Under the pieces are notes generated by a model. The model searched no databases. It was not told where the DNA came from and was given only the letters and a program-made list of their open reading frames with translations. The position numbers and the translations under genes were made by a program. A stretch of DNA of 64,000 nucleotides, from NCBI GenBank assembly GCA_964344305.1, contig CAYFMT010000007.1, positions 1 to 64,000 on the forward strand, in the 5' to 3' direction. The stretch is from JABMOV01 sp964344305. GTDB taxonomy: Bacteria; Fidelibacterota; Marinisomatia; Marinisomatales; JABMOV01. Of this stretch, positions 44,141 to 52,942 are shown piece by piece; within the stretch, counting starts at the first letter, position 1, and each line of letters opens with the position of its first letter.

Positions 44141-44509
44141 ATGAATAGTACACCTTCTGGAATCAAAAAGTTATACTACTCCATAGGAGAAGTAAGCGAC
44201 ATAACAGGAATTAAACCTTACGTGCTTCGGTATTGGCAAACAGAGTTCAAGCAACTCAATCCACCGAAAAATCGTGCAGGTAACAGGACATACAGGCAAA
44301 AAGATATTGATTTAATTCTTAGTATTAAATCTTTGCTGTATGAACAGAAATTTACAATTGAAGGGGCGAGACATAAGCTGGAAACAGAAGGTGTTACCCC
44401 TGGTTTTCCATCTGAAAGTGGTGGAAATAAGCCAAAAGAGGTATCCGGTGAATTCATCACCTCATTGAGGGATGGATTGAAGGAAATCCTACAGATTATT
44501 CGAGAATAA
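44141..44509 (+). CDS. MerR-family transcriptional regulator
   Basis: 122 residues with a MerR-type winged helix near the N-terminus: YYSIGEVSDITGIKPYVLRYW then NRAGNRTYRQKDIDLI. The remaining 45 residues are too short for a metal or drug-binding domain and lack Cys. Many FCB genomes carry such short MerR proteins near housekeeping genes; the target is unknown. tRNA-Pro follows directly. Confidence 0.88.
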   Translation: MNSTPSGIKKLYYSIGEVSDITGIKPYVLRYWQTEFKQLNPPKNRAGNRTYRQKDIDLILSIKSLLYEQKFTIEGARHKLETEGVTPGFPSESGGNKPKEVSGEFITSLRDGLKEILQIIRE

Positions 44510-44523
44510 TCTACATGACAATA

Positions 44524-44597
44524 CGGAGCGTGGCGCAGTCCGGTAGCGCACTGCAATGGGGTTGCAGGGGTCGGAGGTTCAAATCCTCTCGCTCCGA
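44524..44597 (+). tRNA. tRNA-Pro (GGG)
   Basis: 74 bases. Acceptor CGGAGCG/CGCTCCG, anticodon stem CTGCA/TGCAG closing loop ATGGGGT, anticodon GGG, which reads CCC and CCU. T-arm GGAGG TTCAAAT CCTCT. Discriminator A, no encoded CCA. A 5'-terminal C1-G72 pair is typical for bacterial tRNA-Pro. Confidence 0.96.
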
Positions 44598-44649
44598 CAA
44601 TTTTCACAAGGAAAGCTGGGTGAATTCGTCATCCGGGTAATTTGTATAC

Positions 44650-45315
44650 ATGCTTAGTGATCCTACAATAGTTCCATTAACAGTTATACTATTACTTTTG
44701 GTGACAATTGCAATAGTTCAAAATCTGTACAAAGTTGCAGGTTTTCTGGTTTTTACTTATGTATTGTACCTGTTAATTATCTGGGTTCGTATGGAACCAG
44801 TACCAAGTATGCCAAGTGAAAATCACGGAATAAGTAATAATATTAGTCCCACTTCCGAAACGATTTCAAATTCAGATTCATTCATCGCTGCTGAATCTAC
44901 AATTGACCCTGACACAACAGACGAAATCTCTGATATAATTCAACAGGTGTATATCCCCATTAAAGTAAAATCTATATCCATGACTGATAGAATAATCCAT
45001 CGTTCGCCTGCGAGGATTGATTCAGTGTTCTCTGATAGTCTTGAGCACATTTATTGCTTTTCGTCTATCGAAAATTTGAATAATACAGAACAGACCATAA
45101 GCCATAAATGGTATTATGAGAACCAGTTCTTTTCTACAGTGGATATCCAGGTAGGATTCTCATTTAACTGGCGATGCTGGAGTCGAATATCAAATGTAAA
45201 TGAATGGCCCGGTAACTGGAAAGTCTATGTACTTGATTCTAACGAAGTCCCACTGGATTCCATTTCATTTACAATTAGCAATTCAAAAGAAACAGGATTG
45301 CGACGTGTACAGTAA
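44650..45315 (+). CDS. DUF2914-domain membrane protein
   Basis: 221 residues: two membrane helices near the start (about 7-25 and 28-46), a Ser/Thr/Asp-rich linker to about 110, then a DUF2914-like domain at about 130-215, with HIYCFSSIENLNN, HKWYYENQFF and GNWKVYVLDS as landmarks. DUF2914 is a small beta domain of unknown role often fused to membrane parts. It overlaps the start of the glycosidase gene by 11 bases, so the two are coupled. Confidence 0.75.
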   Translation: MLSDPTIVPLTVILLLLVTIAIVQNLYKVAGFLVFTYVLYLLIIWVRMEPVPSMPSENHGISNNISPTSETISNSDSFIAAESTIDPDTTDEISDIIQQVYIPIKVKSISMTDRIIHRSPARIDSVFSDSLEHIYCFSSIENLNNTEQTISHKWYYENQFFSTVDIQVGFSFNWRCWSRISNVNEWPGNWKVYVLDSNEVPLDSISFTISNSKETGLRRVQ

Positions 45316-46237
45316 GTATCGATCAGCAATTATTATACTGATTCTCGTTATGATTTCCGGATGTAGTACCAGGGATGGTTCATCACTTCAGATTAAATGG
45401 AAAAAATCATCGGAGGTATTGCCACGTGGTGTTGTTGTATACACCGGTGTCGATGACGTTTTACCGTTGAAGGTGTGGGTGGCGAAAATAGACCATAATA
45501 GCGGATTTCGGGCAAAAGTGCTTGTATCAGATGATGAGGATCGACGCGAAACGGTCATGGATTTCTATAACGGGATGGAAGCACTGCTTGTTGTGAATGC
45601 AGGGTATTTTATCATGCACAAAAATCCTGCGAGTCATGTAGGACTCCTCATGTCAGACAATCAACTAATAGAACCTGCATCTGAGTCTGTGATTCGATTG
45701 GGTACGCGGTATCCCATTGCGAGAGGAGCCTTTGGTACCAAAAGCGAATATCGCTATGACATTGCATGGGTAAATTCAAGAAACGATTCCATATTTGAGT
45801 GGGAAGATCCCATCAATAACCTTAATGGAAAACCAGTTAAAACGTTAGATTTCTCAGAGGCAAAATACTGGAATGTGGTAGATGCTGTCCATGCTGGTCC
45901 AGTGTTGATTGAAGGTGGTGAAATACAGGATTTTGTTGATGAGGAAGTATTCTTCGGTACCAGTATTCCAGATGTACATCCACGAACTGCCATAGGGTAT
46001 ACGAAGGAAAACGACCTGATTATATGCGTGGTAGATGGTCGTCAACCTGAAAGTCGGGGAGTTTCATTGTTAGAATTATCCATCATCATGGAAGAGTTCA
46101 ATTGTGTAGAAGCGCTAAACCTCGACGGTGGTGGATCCAGCACTTTGGTAGTCAACGGTACTCTTTTAAACAGACCGGCAGGTGGAACATCCTTGCGTGA
46201 GGTGATGTCAGCCATTGCTATTGTTCCAAATGAATAG
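45305..46237 (+). CDS. Phosphodiester glycosidase family lipoprotein (NAGPA-like)
   Basis: 310 residues. It starts at GTG 45305, eight bases after AGGA, giving a proper lipoprotein signal with lipobox ISGC (Cys about 19); longer readings would run inside the previous gene. The body matches the phosphodiester glycosidase (NAGPA, DUF2233) domain: LLVVNAGYFI, HPRTAIGYTKENDLIICVVDGR and ALNLDGGGSSTLVVNG. Relatives remove a sugar from phosphodiester-linked glycans, for example uncovering enzyme in animals and cell-envelope enzymes in bacteria. The location and lipid anchor suggest periplasmic action on an envelope polymer; substrate unknown. Confidence 0.86.
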   Translation: MYSKYRSAIIILILVMISGCSTRDGSSLQIKWKKSSEVLPRGVVVYTGVDDVLPLKVWVAKIDHNSGFRAKVLVSDDEDRRETVMDFYNGMEALLVVNAGYFIMHKNPASHVGLLMSDNQLIEPASESVIRLGTRYPIARGAFGTKSEYRYDIAWVNSRNDSIFEWEDPINNLNGKPVKTLDFSEAKYWNVVDAVHAGPVLIEGGEIQDFVDEEVFFGTSIPDVHPRTAIGYTKENDLIICVVDGRQPESRGVSLLELSIIMEEFNCVEALNLDGGGSSTLVVNGTLLNRPAGGTSLREVMSAIAIVPNE

Positions 46238-46886
46238 ATTTACTGTCCTTATACCAGTATTTAACGGCGCCAAACATATAGAAACGCTGTTGGGTAGAAT
46301 CCCGGAAACTTTTCATTCTAACATACTGTTTGTAGACGATGGAAGCAGTGATGACAGTGGGAATATCATTCACTCCAAAAAATTGCGAGTCATCCACAAC
46401 AGCGTCAACAGGGGAAAAGGGTATTCCATTCGAAAGGGGATTGGTATCGTCGGAAAATCCAATGAAGAATTCTGTATTCTAATGGATGTAGATCTACAAC
46501 ATCCACCGGAATATATCTCAACTTTTGTGAAATCATTCGATCCCGGAACCATATCCCTGGGATATAGAACCAATCGAATAAAAATGCCCATATCCAGATT
46601 CATATCAAATTTCTTTACAAGTCTGTGTCTAACCATACGCACAACAAATATCATCAAAGATTCTCAATGTGGTTACCGATTGATTCCCAGGTCATTGTTT
46701 AATATTCGTACTAGTGAAAAGGGATTTATGCAGGAGAGTGAATTGTTGATGAAAGCATGTATCATGGGGTATGACATTAAAAATATTACCATCCCCACGG
46801 TGTACGCCGATGAAGTATCGGCCATTAATCCCTGGAGAGAAACATACCAATTTGTTCACCTGTTTATTAGGAGTTATTTCTGGTAA
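46230..46886 (+). CDS. Family 2 glycosyltransferase (dolichyl-phosphate mannosyltransferase-like)
   Basis: 218 residues. FTVLIPVFNGAKHIETLL, ILFVDDGSSDDS and NRGKGYSIRKGI are GT2 motifs, LMDVDLQHPPEYI the DxD-type nucleotide-sugar site, and DSQCGYRLIPR the later motif of the polyprenyl-phosphate glycosyltransferase branch. It has no C-terminal membrane helices. The start at 46230 overlaps the glycosidase stop, and the DedA gene starts at its stop, so it is part of the envelope cluster. The acceptor is unknown. Confidence 0.88.
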   Translation: MNRFTVLIPVFNGAKHIETLLGRIPETFHSNILFVDDGSSDDSGNIIHSKKLRVIHNSVNRGKGYSIRKGIGIVGKSNEEFCILMDVDLQHPPEYISTFVKSFDPGTISLGYRTNRIKMPISRFISNFFTSLCLTIRTTNIIKDSQCGYRLIPRSLFNIRTSEKGFMQESELLMKACIMGYDIKNITIPTVYADEVSAINPWRETYQFVHLFIRSYFW

Positions 46887-47500
46887 TGAAATGGATTAAA
46901 AATTTATATGACTGGGTTTTACACTGGGCCGATACACGATATGGGGTTGCAGCTCTGGTTATTTTATCCTTCGCTGAAGCATCTTTTTTTCCCATACCAC
47001 CCGATGTGTTGCTCATAGCCCTGGTATTGGGAGCGAGAACCAGAGCCTTAATATTTGCTGCGTATTGTTCCATAGCCTCCGTATTGGGAGGAGCAACTGG
47101 GTATTTAATTGGTCAGGTGTTATGGTGGAATACTGATGGTAAATTTTCCAGAATCGCACAATTCTTCTTTGACAATATTCCCGGGTTTACTCACGACGTA
47201 TTCGTAAGTATACAAACGTTGTATGATACCTGGAATTTCTGGGTGATTTTTACTGCGGGATTCACACCAATACCATTCAAGGTATTTACTATCAGCGCTG
47301 GTGCGTTTGATATTTCATTTGTCATGTTTATGATTGCGTCGATTGTAAGTCGATCAGCAAGGTTCTTCCTGGTAGCAGGACTTATCTGGAAATTTGGTGA
47401 TCCAATACGATCATTTATTGATAAATATTTTAACCTGCTTGCGATATTATTCACAATTGTCCTTATTGGAGGATTTGTGGTTATTAAATATTTATTCTAG
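46886..47500 (+). CDS. DedA/VTT-family membrane protein (YqaA-like)
   Basis: 204 residues with about five hydrophobic helices. ALVILSFAEASFFPIPPDVLL and GGATGYLIGQVL are the DedA/SNARE-associated signature, and FTPIPFKVFTISAGAF the second re-entrant loop. The family scrambles or moves lipids across the inner membrane and affects undecaprenyl phosphate recycling in some bacteria. It begins at the last base of the glycosyltransferase stop (TAATG). A role in moving a lipid carrier for the same envelope cluster is inferred. Confidence 0.9.
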   Translation: MKWIKNLYDWVLHWADTRYGVAALVILSFAEASFFPIPPDVLLIALVLGARTRALIFAAYCSIASVLGGATGYLIGQVLWWNTDGKFSRIAQFFFDNIPGFTHDVFVSIQTLYDTWNFWVIFTAGFTPIPFKVFTISAGAFDISFVMFMIASIVSRSARFFLVAGLIWKFGDPIRSFIDKYFNLLAILFTIVLIGGFVVIKYLF

Positions 47501-47591
47501 CAGGGAATATTGGAACTCATGTAGTATTTCGAGCATGATGTATAATGAAATGAGTATTATAATCTATTTTGAACACAAATAGAATCTCCAG

Positions 47592-47666
47592 TCGGGGTGA
47601 GAGGATTCGAACCTCCGACCTCGTCGTCCCGAACGACGCGCGCTAACCGGGCTGCGCTACACCCCG
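47592..47666 (-). tRNA. tRNA-Pro (CGG)
   Basis: 75 bases on the minus strand. Acceptor CGGGGTG/CACCCCG, anticodon stem CGTCG/CGACG closing loop TTCGGGA, so the anticodon is CGG (codon CCG). Discriminator A, no encoded CCA. It is the second proline tRNA in the window and faces the DedA gene. Confidence 0.96.
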
Positions 47667-47943
47667 AAAGGTAAATTTTCAATTAGAAACCGAAGGGAAA
47701 TCTAAAAAATAGATGGAGGAAAACTAAACGGTTTCACCAGTGATACATTTATGCTTGGCTGCTAATTGAATGTTGGTGAACCAATAGACAGGTTAATATT
47801 CTTATAATCTGGATATTATTATAAATCTTGTGTAAATTTCTGGCTCTGCGTGAAAACTTGATTACAAAACAGAGCAACCAATTCTTTGTAACATAATCGA
47901 GATACGTACATCTATTAATGAATAGAAACAAGGAGAAAGGCAT

Positions 47944-48801
47944 TTGGCCACTTCAGTAAAAAAAAGTAGTAAAATCTCAAACGGAAGTATCAGTATGTAC
48001 CTTGCTGAAATCGGTCGTTTCAATCCCCTGGAACCAGACAGGGAAGTGGAACTGGCATTACGAATTCAGGATGGGGATGAACTGGCTATGAAAGAATTGG
48101 TGGAAGCCAATTTACGTTTCGTTGTTTCCGTTGCAAAAAAATACCAGGGAAATGGACTGTCATTAGCCGATATCATAAACGAAGGCAATTTAGGTCTCAT
48201 AAAAGCGGCAAAACGGTTCGATCCTTCCCGTGGTTTTAAGTTTATCTCGTATGCAGTATGGTGGATAAGACAATCCATCCTTCAGGCGTTAGCCGAGCAG
48301 GGAAGACTTATTAGGCTGCCATTGAATCGTGTTGGTACCATCACGAAAATCACAAAAGTAGCTGAAAAACTTGAGGCTGAGATTGAACGTCAGCCCAAAG
48401 TCGATGAAATCAGTCACCAGCTGAATATATCCAGTGAGGAAGTCTTCAATGCATTTCAGTACTCCAGACGGCACAGTTCTCTGGATACACCCTTCACTGA
48501 AGGTGAAAAAAATTCCCTCCTGGATGTCGTAGAGGACGATCTGGCTCCCATGCCGGATACAGAAGTCATGAGGAAATCCATGAAAGAGGATGTTCTCATG
48601 GCACTGACTACACTTCCTGAGCGTGAATGTGCAGTCCTTGAAATGTATTTTGGCATCAATCGTGATCGTGCCCATACATTGAATGAGATTGGCGAGGAGT
48701 TTAACCTAACTCGCGAACGTGTAAGACAGATCAAGGAAAAAGCAATACGACGCTTGCAGCATAAGTCCAGAAGTGAAACATTGAGAATGTATCTGGGCTA
48801 A
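47944..48801 (+). CDS. rpoD: RNA polymerase primary sigma factor RpoD/SigA
   Basis: 285 residues, the short Bacteroidota-type primary sigma factor with no region 1.1 extension. ISMYLAEIGRFNPLEPDREV is region 1.2, NLRFVVSVAKKYQGNGLSLA to FKFISYAVWWIRQSI is region 2 with the -10 recognition helix, and LNEIGEEFNLTRERVRQIKE is the region 4 helix-turn-helix. It directs most transcription. The start is TTG at 47944 with AAGGAG at the right distance; starting at the first in-frame ATG would remove part of region 1.2. A strong terminator follows. Confidence 0.95.
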   Translation: MATSVKKSSKISNGSISMYLAEIGRFNPLEPDREVELALRIQDGDELAMKELVEANLRFVVSVAKKYQGNGLSLADIINEGNLGLIKAAKRFDPSRGFKFISYAVWWIRQSILQALAEQGRLIRLPLNRVGTITKITKVAEKLEAEIERQPKVDEISHQLNISSEEVFNAFQYSRRHSSLDTPFTEGEKNSLLDVVEDDLAPMPDTEVMRKSMKEDVLMALTTLPERECAVLEMYFGINRDRAHTLNEIGEEFNLTRERVRQIKEKAIRRLQHKSRSETLRMYLG

Positions 48802-48820
48802 GCATTCAAGATCTCAATTG

Positions 48821-48853
48821 AAGGGTATTAACTGTGTTAATACCCTTTTTTTA
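48821..48853 (+). terminator. Rho-independent terminator after rpoD
   Basis: A 12-base-pair perfect stem pairs 48821-48832 with 48836-48847 around a three-base loop, followed by a run of T. Confidence 0.95.
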
Positions 48854-48931
48854 TATATAATAGCCTGCTTGATGTGATTCTGATCGGAAGTAATTTCACC
48901 AATCCTTTTGAAAAGAAATACCTGAAAAACA

Positions 48932-51403
48932 ATGTCACAATACGATTTTAAATCCATTGAAAGAAAATGGCAAAAATTCTGGGAAGAAGAGAGAGTATTC
49001 CGAGCAGAAAATCATTCTGAGAAACCAAAATTCTATTGTCTGGTAGAATTTCCCTATCCATCAGGTGATGGCCTTCATGTTGGTCATCCACGATCTTACA
49101 CGGCGCTGGATATACTTGCACGAAAGAAAAGGATGGAAGGGTATAATGTTTTGTTTCCCATGGGATTTGACAGTTTTGGTCTTCCTTCAGAAAACTATGC
49201 CATTAAAACAGGTATTCATCCAACCATAACCACAGAAAAGAATGTTGCACGGTTTACACAACAATTAAAGTCCCTTGGATTTTCATTTGACTGGGATCGT
49301 TCATTCTCTACAACGGAACCGGAATACTACAAATGGACCCAATGGATATTTATTCAATTCTATAATCATGGACTTGCATACAAGAAAAAAATGCCAATCA
49401 ACTGGTGTTTAGCCTGCAAGATTGGTTTGGCGAATGAAGAAGTAGTAGATGGCTGTTGTGAGCGATGTGGTGGAGAGGTTGAGAAACGACAAATCTCACA
49501 ATGGATGTTAAAAATCACAGAATATGCCGACAAACTTCTTGAGGATCTAGATTCTGTTAATTATCTGGAAAAAATAAAGTTACAGCAGAAAAACTGGATT
49601 GGTAAATCGGAAGGTGCCACGGTCCATTTCAAAATAGATGGCCATTCGGAAAAAGATCTATCTGTATTTACAACCCGTCCAGATACATTGTTTGGGGTCA
49701 CATTTATGGTACTGGCACCTGAACATGATTTCATTGACAGTATTACCACTGATGAATATAAATCACATGTGGATCAGTACAGAAAGTCGGCGGCGAAAAA
49801 GAGTGACTTAGAGAGAACAGAATTAAGTACAGTAAAAACGGGTGCATTCACGGGTGCCTATGCCATTAATCCTGTTAATGACCAATTGATACCCATCTGG
49901 ATAGCCGATTATGTACTAAGCACGTACGGTACCGGTGCTATTATGGCAGTTCCTGCCCATGATGAGCGGGATTTTGAATTTGCCAAGAAATTTCAATTGC
50001 CAATACAATGTATCATTGAGCCCGATGAATCATTGTTACAAAAATACAAGTTAAACAGGGAGGAAGTGCTGGAGTCCAAGGTTTGCTGGCCTCATGATGG
50101 TAAAGGTATAAACTCCAGTAATAACAATGGACTAGATATCAATGGACTTTCTGTTGAGACTACTATTTCTACAACGATATCCTGGCTGGATAAAAACGGA
50201 ATGGGGGAGTATTCTTTACAATACAAATTGCGGGATTGGGTATTCTCCCGGCAGCGTTACTGGGGTGAACCCATTCCAATGATTCTTTGTGAGGACTGTG
50301 GCTGGAATCCGGTTCCTGAAGAAGATTTACCGGTACTATTACCGGAAGTAGACAAATATGAACCAACGGACACAGGAGAATCGCCCTTGGCGGTTATTCA
50401 TGATTGGGTGAATGCTACTTGTCCTAAATGTGCCAAACCAGCCAAAAGAGAAACAGATACTATGCCTAATTGGGCAGGTTCTTCGTGGTATTTTCTTCGA
50501 TACATAGATCCGCACAATAATAAGAATATTGCAAACCATGATCTACTGAAGTACTGGATGCCCGTTGACTGGTACAATGGTGGAATGGAGCATACCACGC
50601 TGCATTTACTGTATTCACGTTTTTGGAACAAGTTTTTGCATGATATTGGTGTTGTACCTGTGTCAGAACCATATTTAAAGCGGACTTCGCACGGGATGGT
50701 ACTGGGCGAAGGTGGTGAAAAAATGTCCAAGTCACGGGGGAATGTTATTAATCCTGATGATGTGGTGGATAAATATGGTGCTGATGTGTTTAGAATGTAT
50801 GAAATGTTCATTGGACCATTTGATCAATCAGCATCCTGGGATACAAAAGGGATTGTTGGAATAGATCGTTTTATTCAGCGAGTATGGAAGTTTTTTGATA
50901 TTGTTAAAATTGAAGATAAGCCCGAATTCGATAAAGATCTATTATATACCATTCACACAACAATAAAAAAATTAACGGAAGATATTGATTCCCTGAATTT
51001 GAATACTGGAATCAGCCAATTGATGATATGTTTGAATGATATGTATTCCAGAGACACTATTTCAAAAGACACTGCAATGTCGTTTTTACTGTTATTGTCA
51101 CCGTATGCTCCGCATATAACTGAAGAGATATGGAAGATTCGAATCAGTGATGACAATGAAACCATAAGCTATAAAAGTTGGCCCAGCTTTAATCCTGATT
51201 ATCTGGTGAAGGATACAATTACTATTGCAGTTCAGGTTAACGGAAAACTACGCGGTGAAATAACCGTTAGTGCTGATGCAACAAAAGAAGATATCCTAAA
51301 TGAAGCTAAAAAGGCTGAAAGAGTTAATGATTACTTGCAAAAGGGAACACTTATAAAAGAAATAGTCGTACCGGGACGATTGGTGAACTTCGTTGTTAAG
51401 TAA
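48932..51403 (+). CDS. leuS: Leucyl-tRNA synthetase
   Basis: 823 residues. The HIGH-type motif lies in YPSGDGLHVGHPRSY (about 40-54), KMSKSRGNVINPDDVV is at about 596, zinc-like Cys pairs occur near 160 (CLACKIG, CCERCGG), and the editing domain (TTRPDTLFGVTFMVLAPEH, then GTGAIMAVPAHDERDFEF) is complete with its threonine-rich peptide and Asp. The ATG is preceded only by a weak A-rich site. It is alone between the rpoD terminator and a convergent channel gene. Confidence 0.97.
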   Translation: MSQYDFKSIERKWQKFWEEERVFRAENHSEKPKFYCLVEFPYPSGDGLHVGHPRSYTALDILARKKRMEGYNVLFPMGFDSFGLPSENYAIKTGIHPTITTEKNVARFTQQLKSLGFSFDWDRSFSTTEPEYYKWTQWIFIQFYNHGLAYKKKMPINWCLACKIGLANEEVVDGCCERCGGEVEKRQISQWMLKITEYADKLLEDLDSVNYLEKIKLQQKNWIGKSEGATVHFKIDGHSEKDLSVFTTRPDTLFGVTFMVLAPEHDFIDSITTDEYKSHVDQYRKSAAKKSDLERTELSTVKTGAFTGAYAINPVNDQLIPIWIADYVLSTYGTGAIMAVPAHDERDFEFAKKFQLPIQCIIEPDESLLQKYKLNREEVLESKVCWPHDGKGINSSNNNGLDINGLSVETTISTTISWLDKNGMGEYSLQYKLRDWVFSRQRYWGEPIPMILCEDCGWNPVPEEDLPVLLPEVDKYEPTDTGESPLAVIHDWVNATCPKCAKPAKRETDTMPNWAGSSWYFLRYIDPHNNKNIANHDLLKYWMPVDWYNGGMEHTTLHLLYSRFWNKFLHDIGVVPVSEPYLKRTSHGMVLGEGGEKMSKSRGNVINPDDVVDKYGADVFRMYEMFIGPFDQSASWDTKGIVGIDRFIQRVWKFFDIVKIEDKPEFDKDLLYTIHTTIKKLTEDIDSLNLNTGISQLMICLNDMYSRDTISKDTAMSFLLLLSPYAPHITEEIWKIRISDDNETISYKSWPSFNPDYLVKDTITIAVQVNGKLRGEITVSADATKEDILNEAKKAERVNDYLQKGTLIKEIVVPGRLVNFVVK

Positions 51404-51449
51404 TTCGTCAATTAACTATAATTATACATAATATATATTATACGCAATA

Positions 51450-52451
51450 TTACTGTACTTGAGAACGGAAAGCGTCGATATTTTCTTTGGAGCCAAGAAC
51501 CATAATGGTCTGGCTAGGTTTTAGCACTGTATGTGGATCAGGGTTGATAATTGTTTGACCATCTTCCTCTTTTACACCTACAATAATTAAATTATAAGAT
51601 TCACGTATGTTTGAATCCTTTATCATCATCCCATCAAATGATTGGAGATCATTAATATTGAATTCATCAATAACCAGATCCATTTCAGTTTCTTTAAGCG
51701 TAATAGATACGGTATCCTGAATAGTTGGCTGGATAAGTAACTCTGCCATTTTATGTCCACCGGCGATGTACGGATTTATAACTTTATTTGCACCTGCCCT
51801 TTTCAACTTGTTTCGTGTATCGAGCTTGCTACATCGGCTTAAGATAAAGGCATTTGGCGCAAGAATACGTGCGGACATGGTAACGAATAAATTATCCTGA
51901 TCTGTATCCAGGGTTACGACAATTCCTTCAGCATATTCCGCTCTGGCAGAGATCATGGTTTCTTCAAGAGTGGCATCGGCCTGTAAATATTTATACCCTT
52001 TTTCCTGGATTTTTTCAACTTTTGCATCACTGTGATCAATAATGACGAATGGAAGGTGTTTCTCATGCAATTCTTTTGCAATAACAGCTCCCATTCTTCC
52101 ATAACCGAAAATAATATAATGCTTTTTCAGGTTTTTGATTCTTCCAATCATTTGTCGCCTCCGATAGCGATTGAATTCAATGAGTTCAGTACCAAATCGA
52201 GATATCATAACTGCATATCCGGATACACCGAACATAATAACAATAATAGCCCACAGCCGTCCAACATCATTAAGAGAATGAACTTCACTGAAACCGACTG
52301 TTGTGAGGGTTATGACCGTCATATACAGGCTGTCCAGTAAAGACCAATCCTTACCACCAATAATATAAAACCCTGCCGTACCTATACTGGTTAATAACAG
52401 CAGATAGAGTAAAAATACGAATCGATGTTTTTTTGGTTTAAACAAACTCAT
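51450..52451 (-). CDS. Potassium channel with RCK (TrkA-N) domains
   Basis: 333 residues. Two membrane helices flank the pore loop, whose filter reads TLTTVGFSEV (TVGF instead of TVGYG). A Rossmann RCK/TrkA-N domain follows (HYIIFGYGRMGAVIAKELHE, about 107-225), then a TrkA-C-like domain (about 240-330, with IKDSNIRESYNLIIVGV). This is the layout of MthK- or Kch-type prokaryotic K+ channels gated by RCK ligands. The ATG at 52451 overlaps the cutA stop, so the two are co-transcribed. The TVGF filter still fits K+, but selectivity is not tested here. Confidence 0.87.
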   Translation of the reverse strand: MSLFKPKKHRFVFLLYLLLLTSIGTAGFYIIGGKDWSLLDSLYMTVITLTTVGFSEVHSLNDVGRLWAIIVIMFGVSGYAVMISRFGTELIEFNRYRRRQMIGRIKNLKKHYIIFGYGRMGAVIAKELHEKHLPFVIIDHSDAKVEKIQEKGYKYLQADATLEETMISARAEYAEGIVVTLDTDQDNLFVTMSARILAPNAFILSRCSKLDTRNKLKRAGANKVINPYIAGGHKMAELLIQPTIQDTVSITLKETEMDLVIDEFNINDLQSFDGMMIKDSNIRESYNLIIVGVKEEDGQTIINPDPHTVLKPSQTIMVLGSKENIDAFRSQVQ

Positions 52452-52768
52452 GGTGCTGTTTCCATGATCCACTGTAAATATGCAGGATCTCCATTTTGGA
52501 CACCAATAGTTATTACTTCGGGCAAATCATAAGGGTGATTTTTTCGAATACACTTATACACTTCAGGTTCTTTTGATTTTGATGCTTTGATTACGAGCAA
52601 ACATTCCTTTTCGTTGACTGCGGTGTCATTCCATCGGTAAACAGATTCAATATTAGGTATAATATTCACACAGGCAGCTAATCGGTCAATATCCACCAGT
52701 TTCTTTGCAATAGCCCGAGCTTCATTTATGGTTGAAACTGTTGATAAAATCATAACTATTTCTTTCAC
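52448..52768 (-). CDS. cutA: Divalent-cation tolerance protein CutA
   Basis: 106 residues, a trimeric PII-like fold. LAACVNIIPNIESVYRW and ECLLVIKASKS, then HPYDLPEVITI are diagnostic CutA segments. It was linked to copper tolerance in Escherichia coli, but its molecular role is unclear. The start is GTG at 52768 with GGAGG eight bases before it. It is translationally coupled to the channel gene. Confidence 0.94.
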   Translation of the reverse strand: MKEIVMILSTVSTINEARAIAKKLVDIDRLAACVNIIPNIESVYRWNDTAVNEKECLLVIKASKSKEPEVYKCIRKNHPYDLPEVITIGVQNGDPAYLQWIMETAP

Positions 52769-52807
52769 AGAGAAACCTCCAAAGCATTGAAAACTGAGTA
52801 GTGAAAG

Positions 52808-52881
52808 TACGCCCGGGAGGATTCGAACCCCCGGCCTCCAGAACCGGAATCTGGCGCTCTATCCAACTGAGCTACGGGCGC
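52808..52881 (-). tRNA. tRNA-Arg (CCG)
   Basis: 74 bases on the minus strand. Anticodon stem CCAGA/TCTGG closing loop TTCCGGT, anticodon CCG (codon CGG). The acceptor stem GCGCCCG pairs with CGGGCGT, so it also begins with a G1-T72 pair. T-arm GGGGG TTCGAAT CCTCC is clear. No encoded CCA. Confidence 0.95.
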
Positions 52882-52942
52882 AATTATAAAAGTGTTACAA
52901 ATACTATTGTGAATTTATATTAAAAGTATATCGTAATAGGAC

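Noticed and set aside
51421..51445. AT-only palindrome between leuS and the K+ channel gene
   Set aside because: Short and of low complexity; no T run at proper place for either gene, so I do not call it a terminator.
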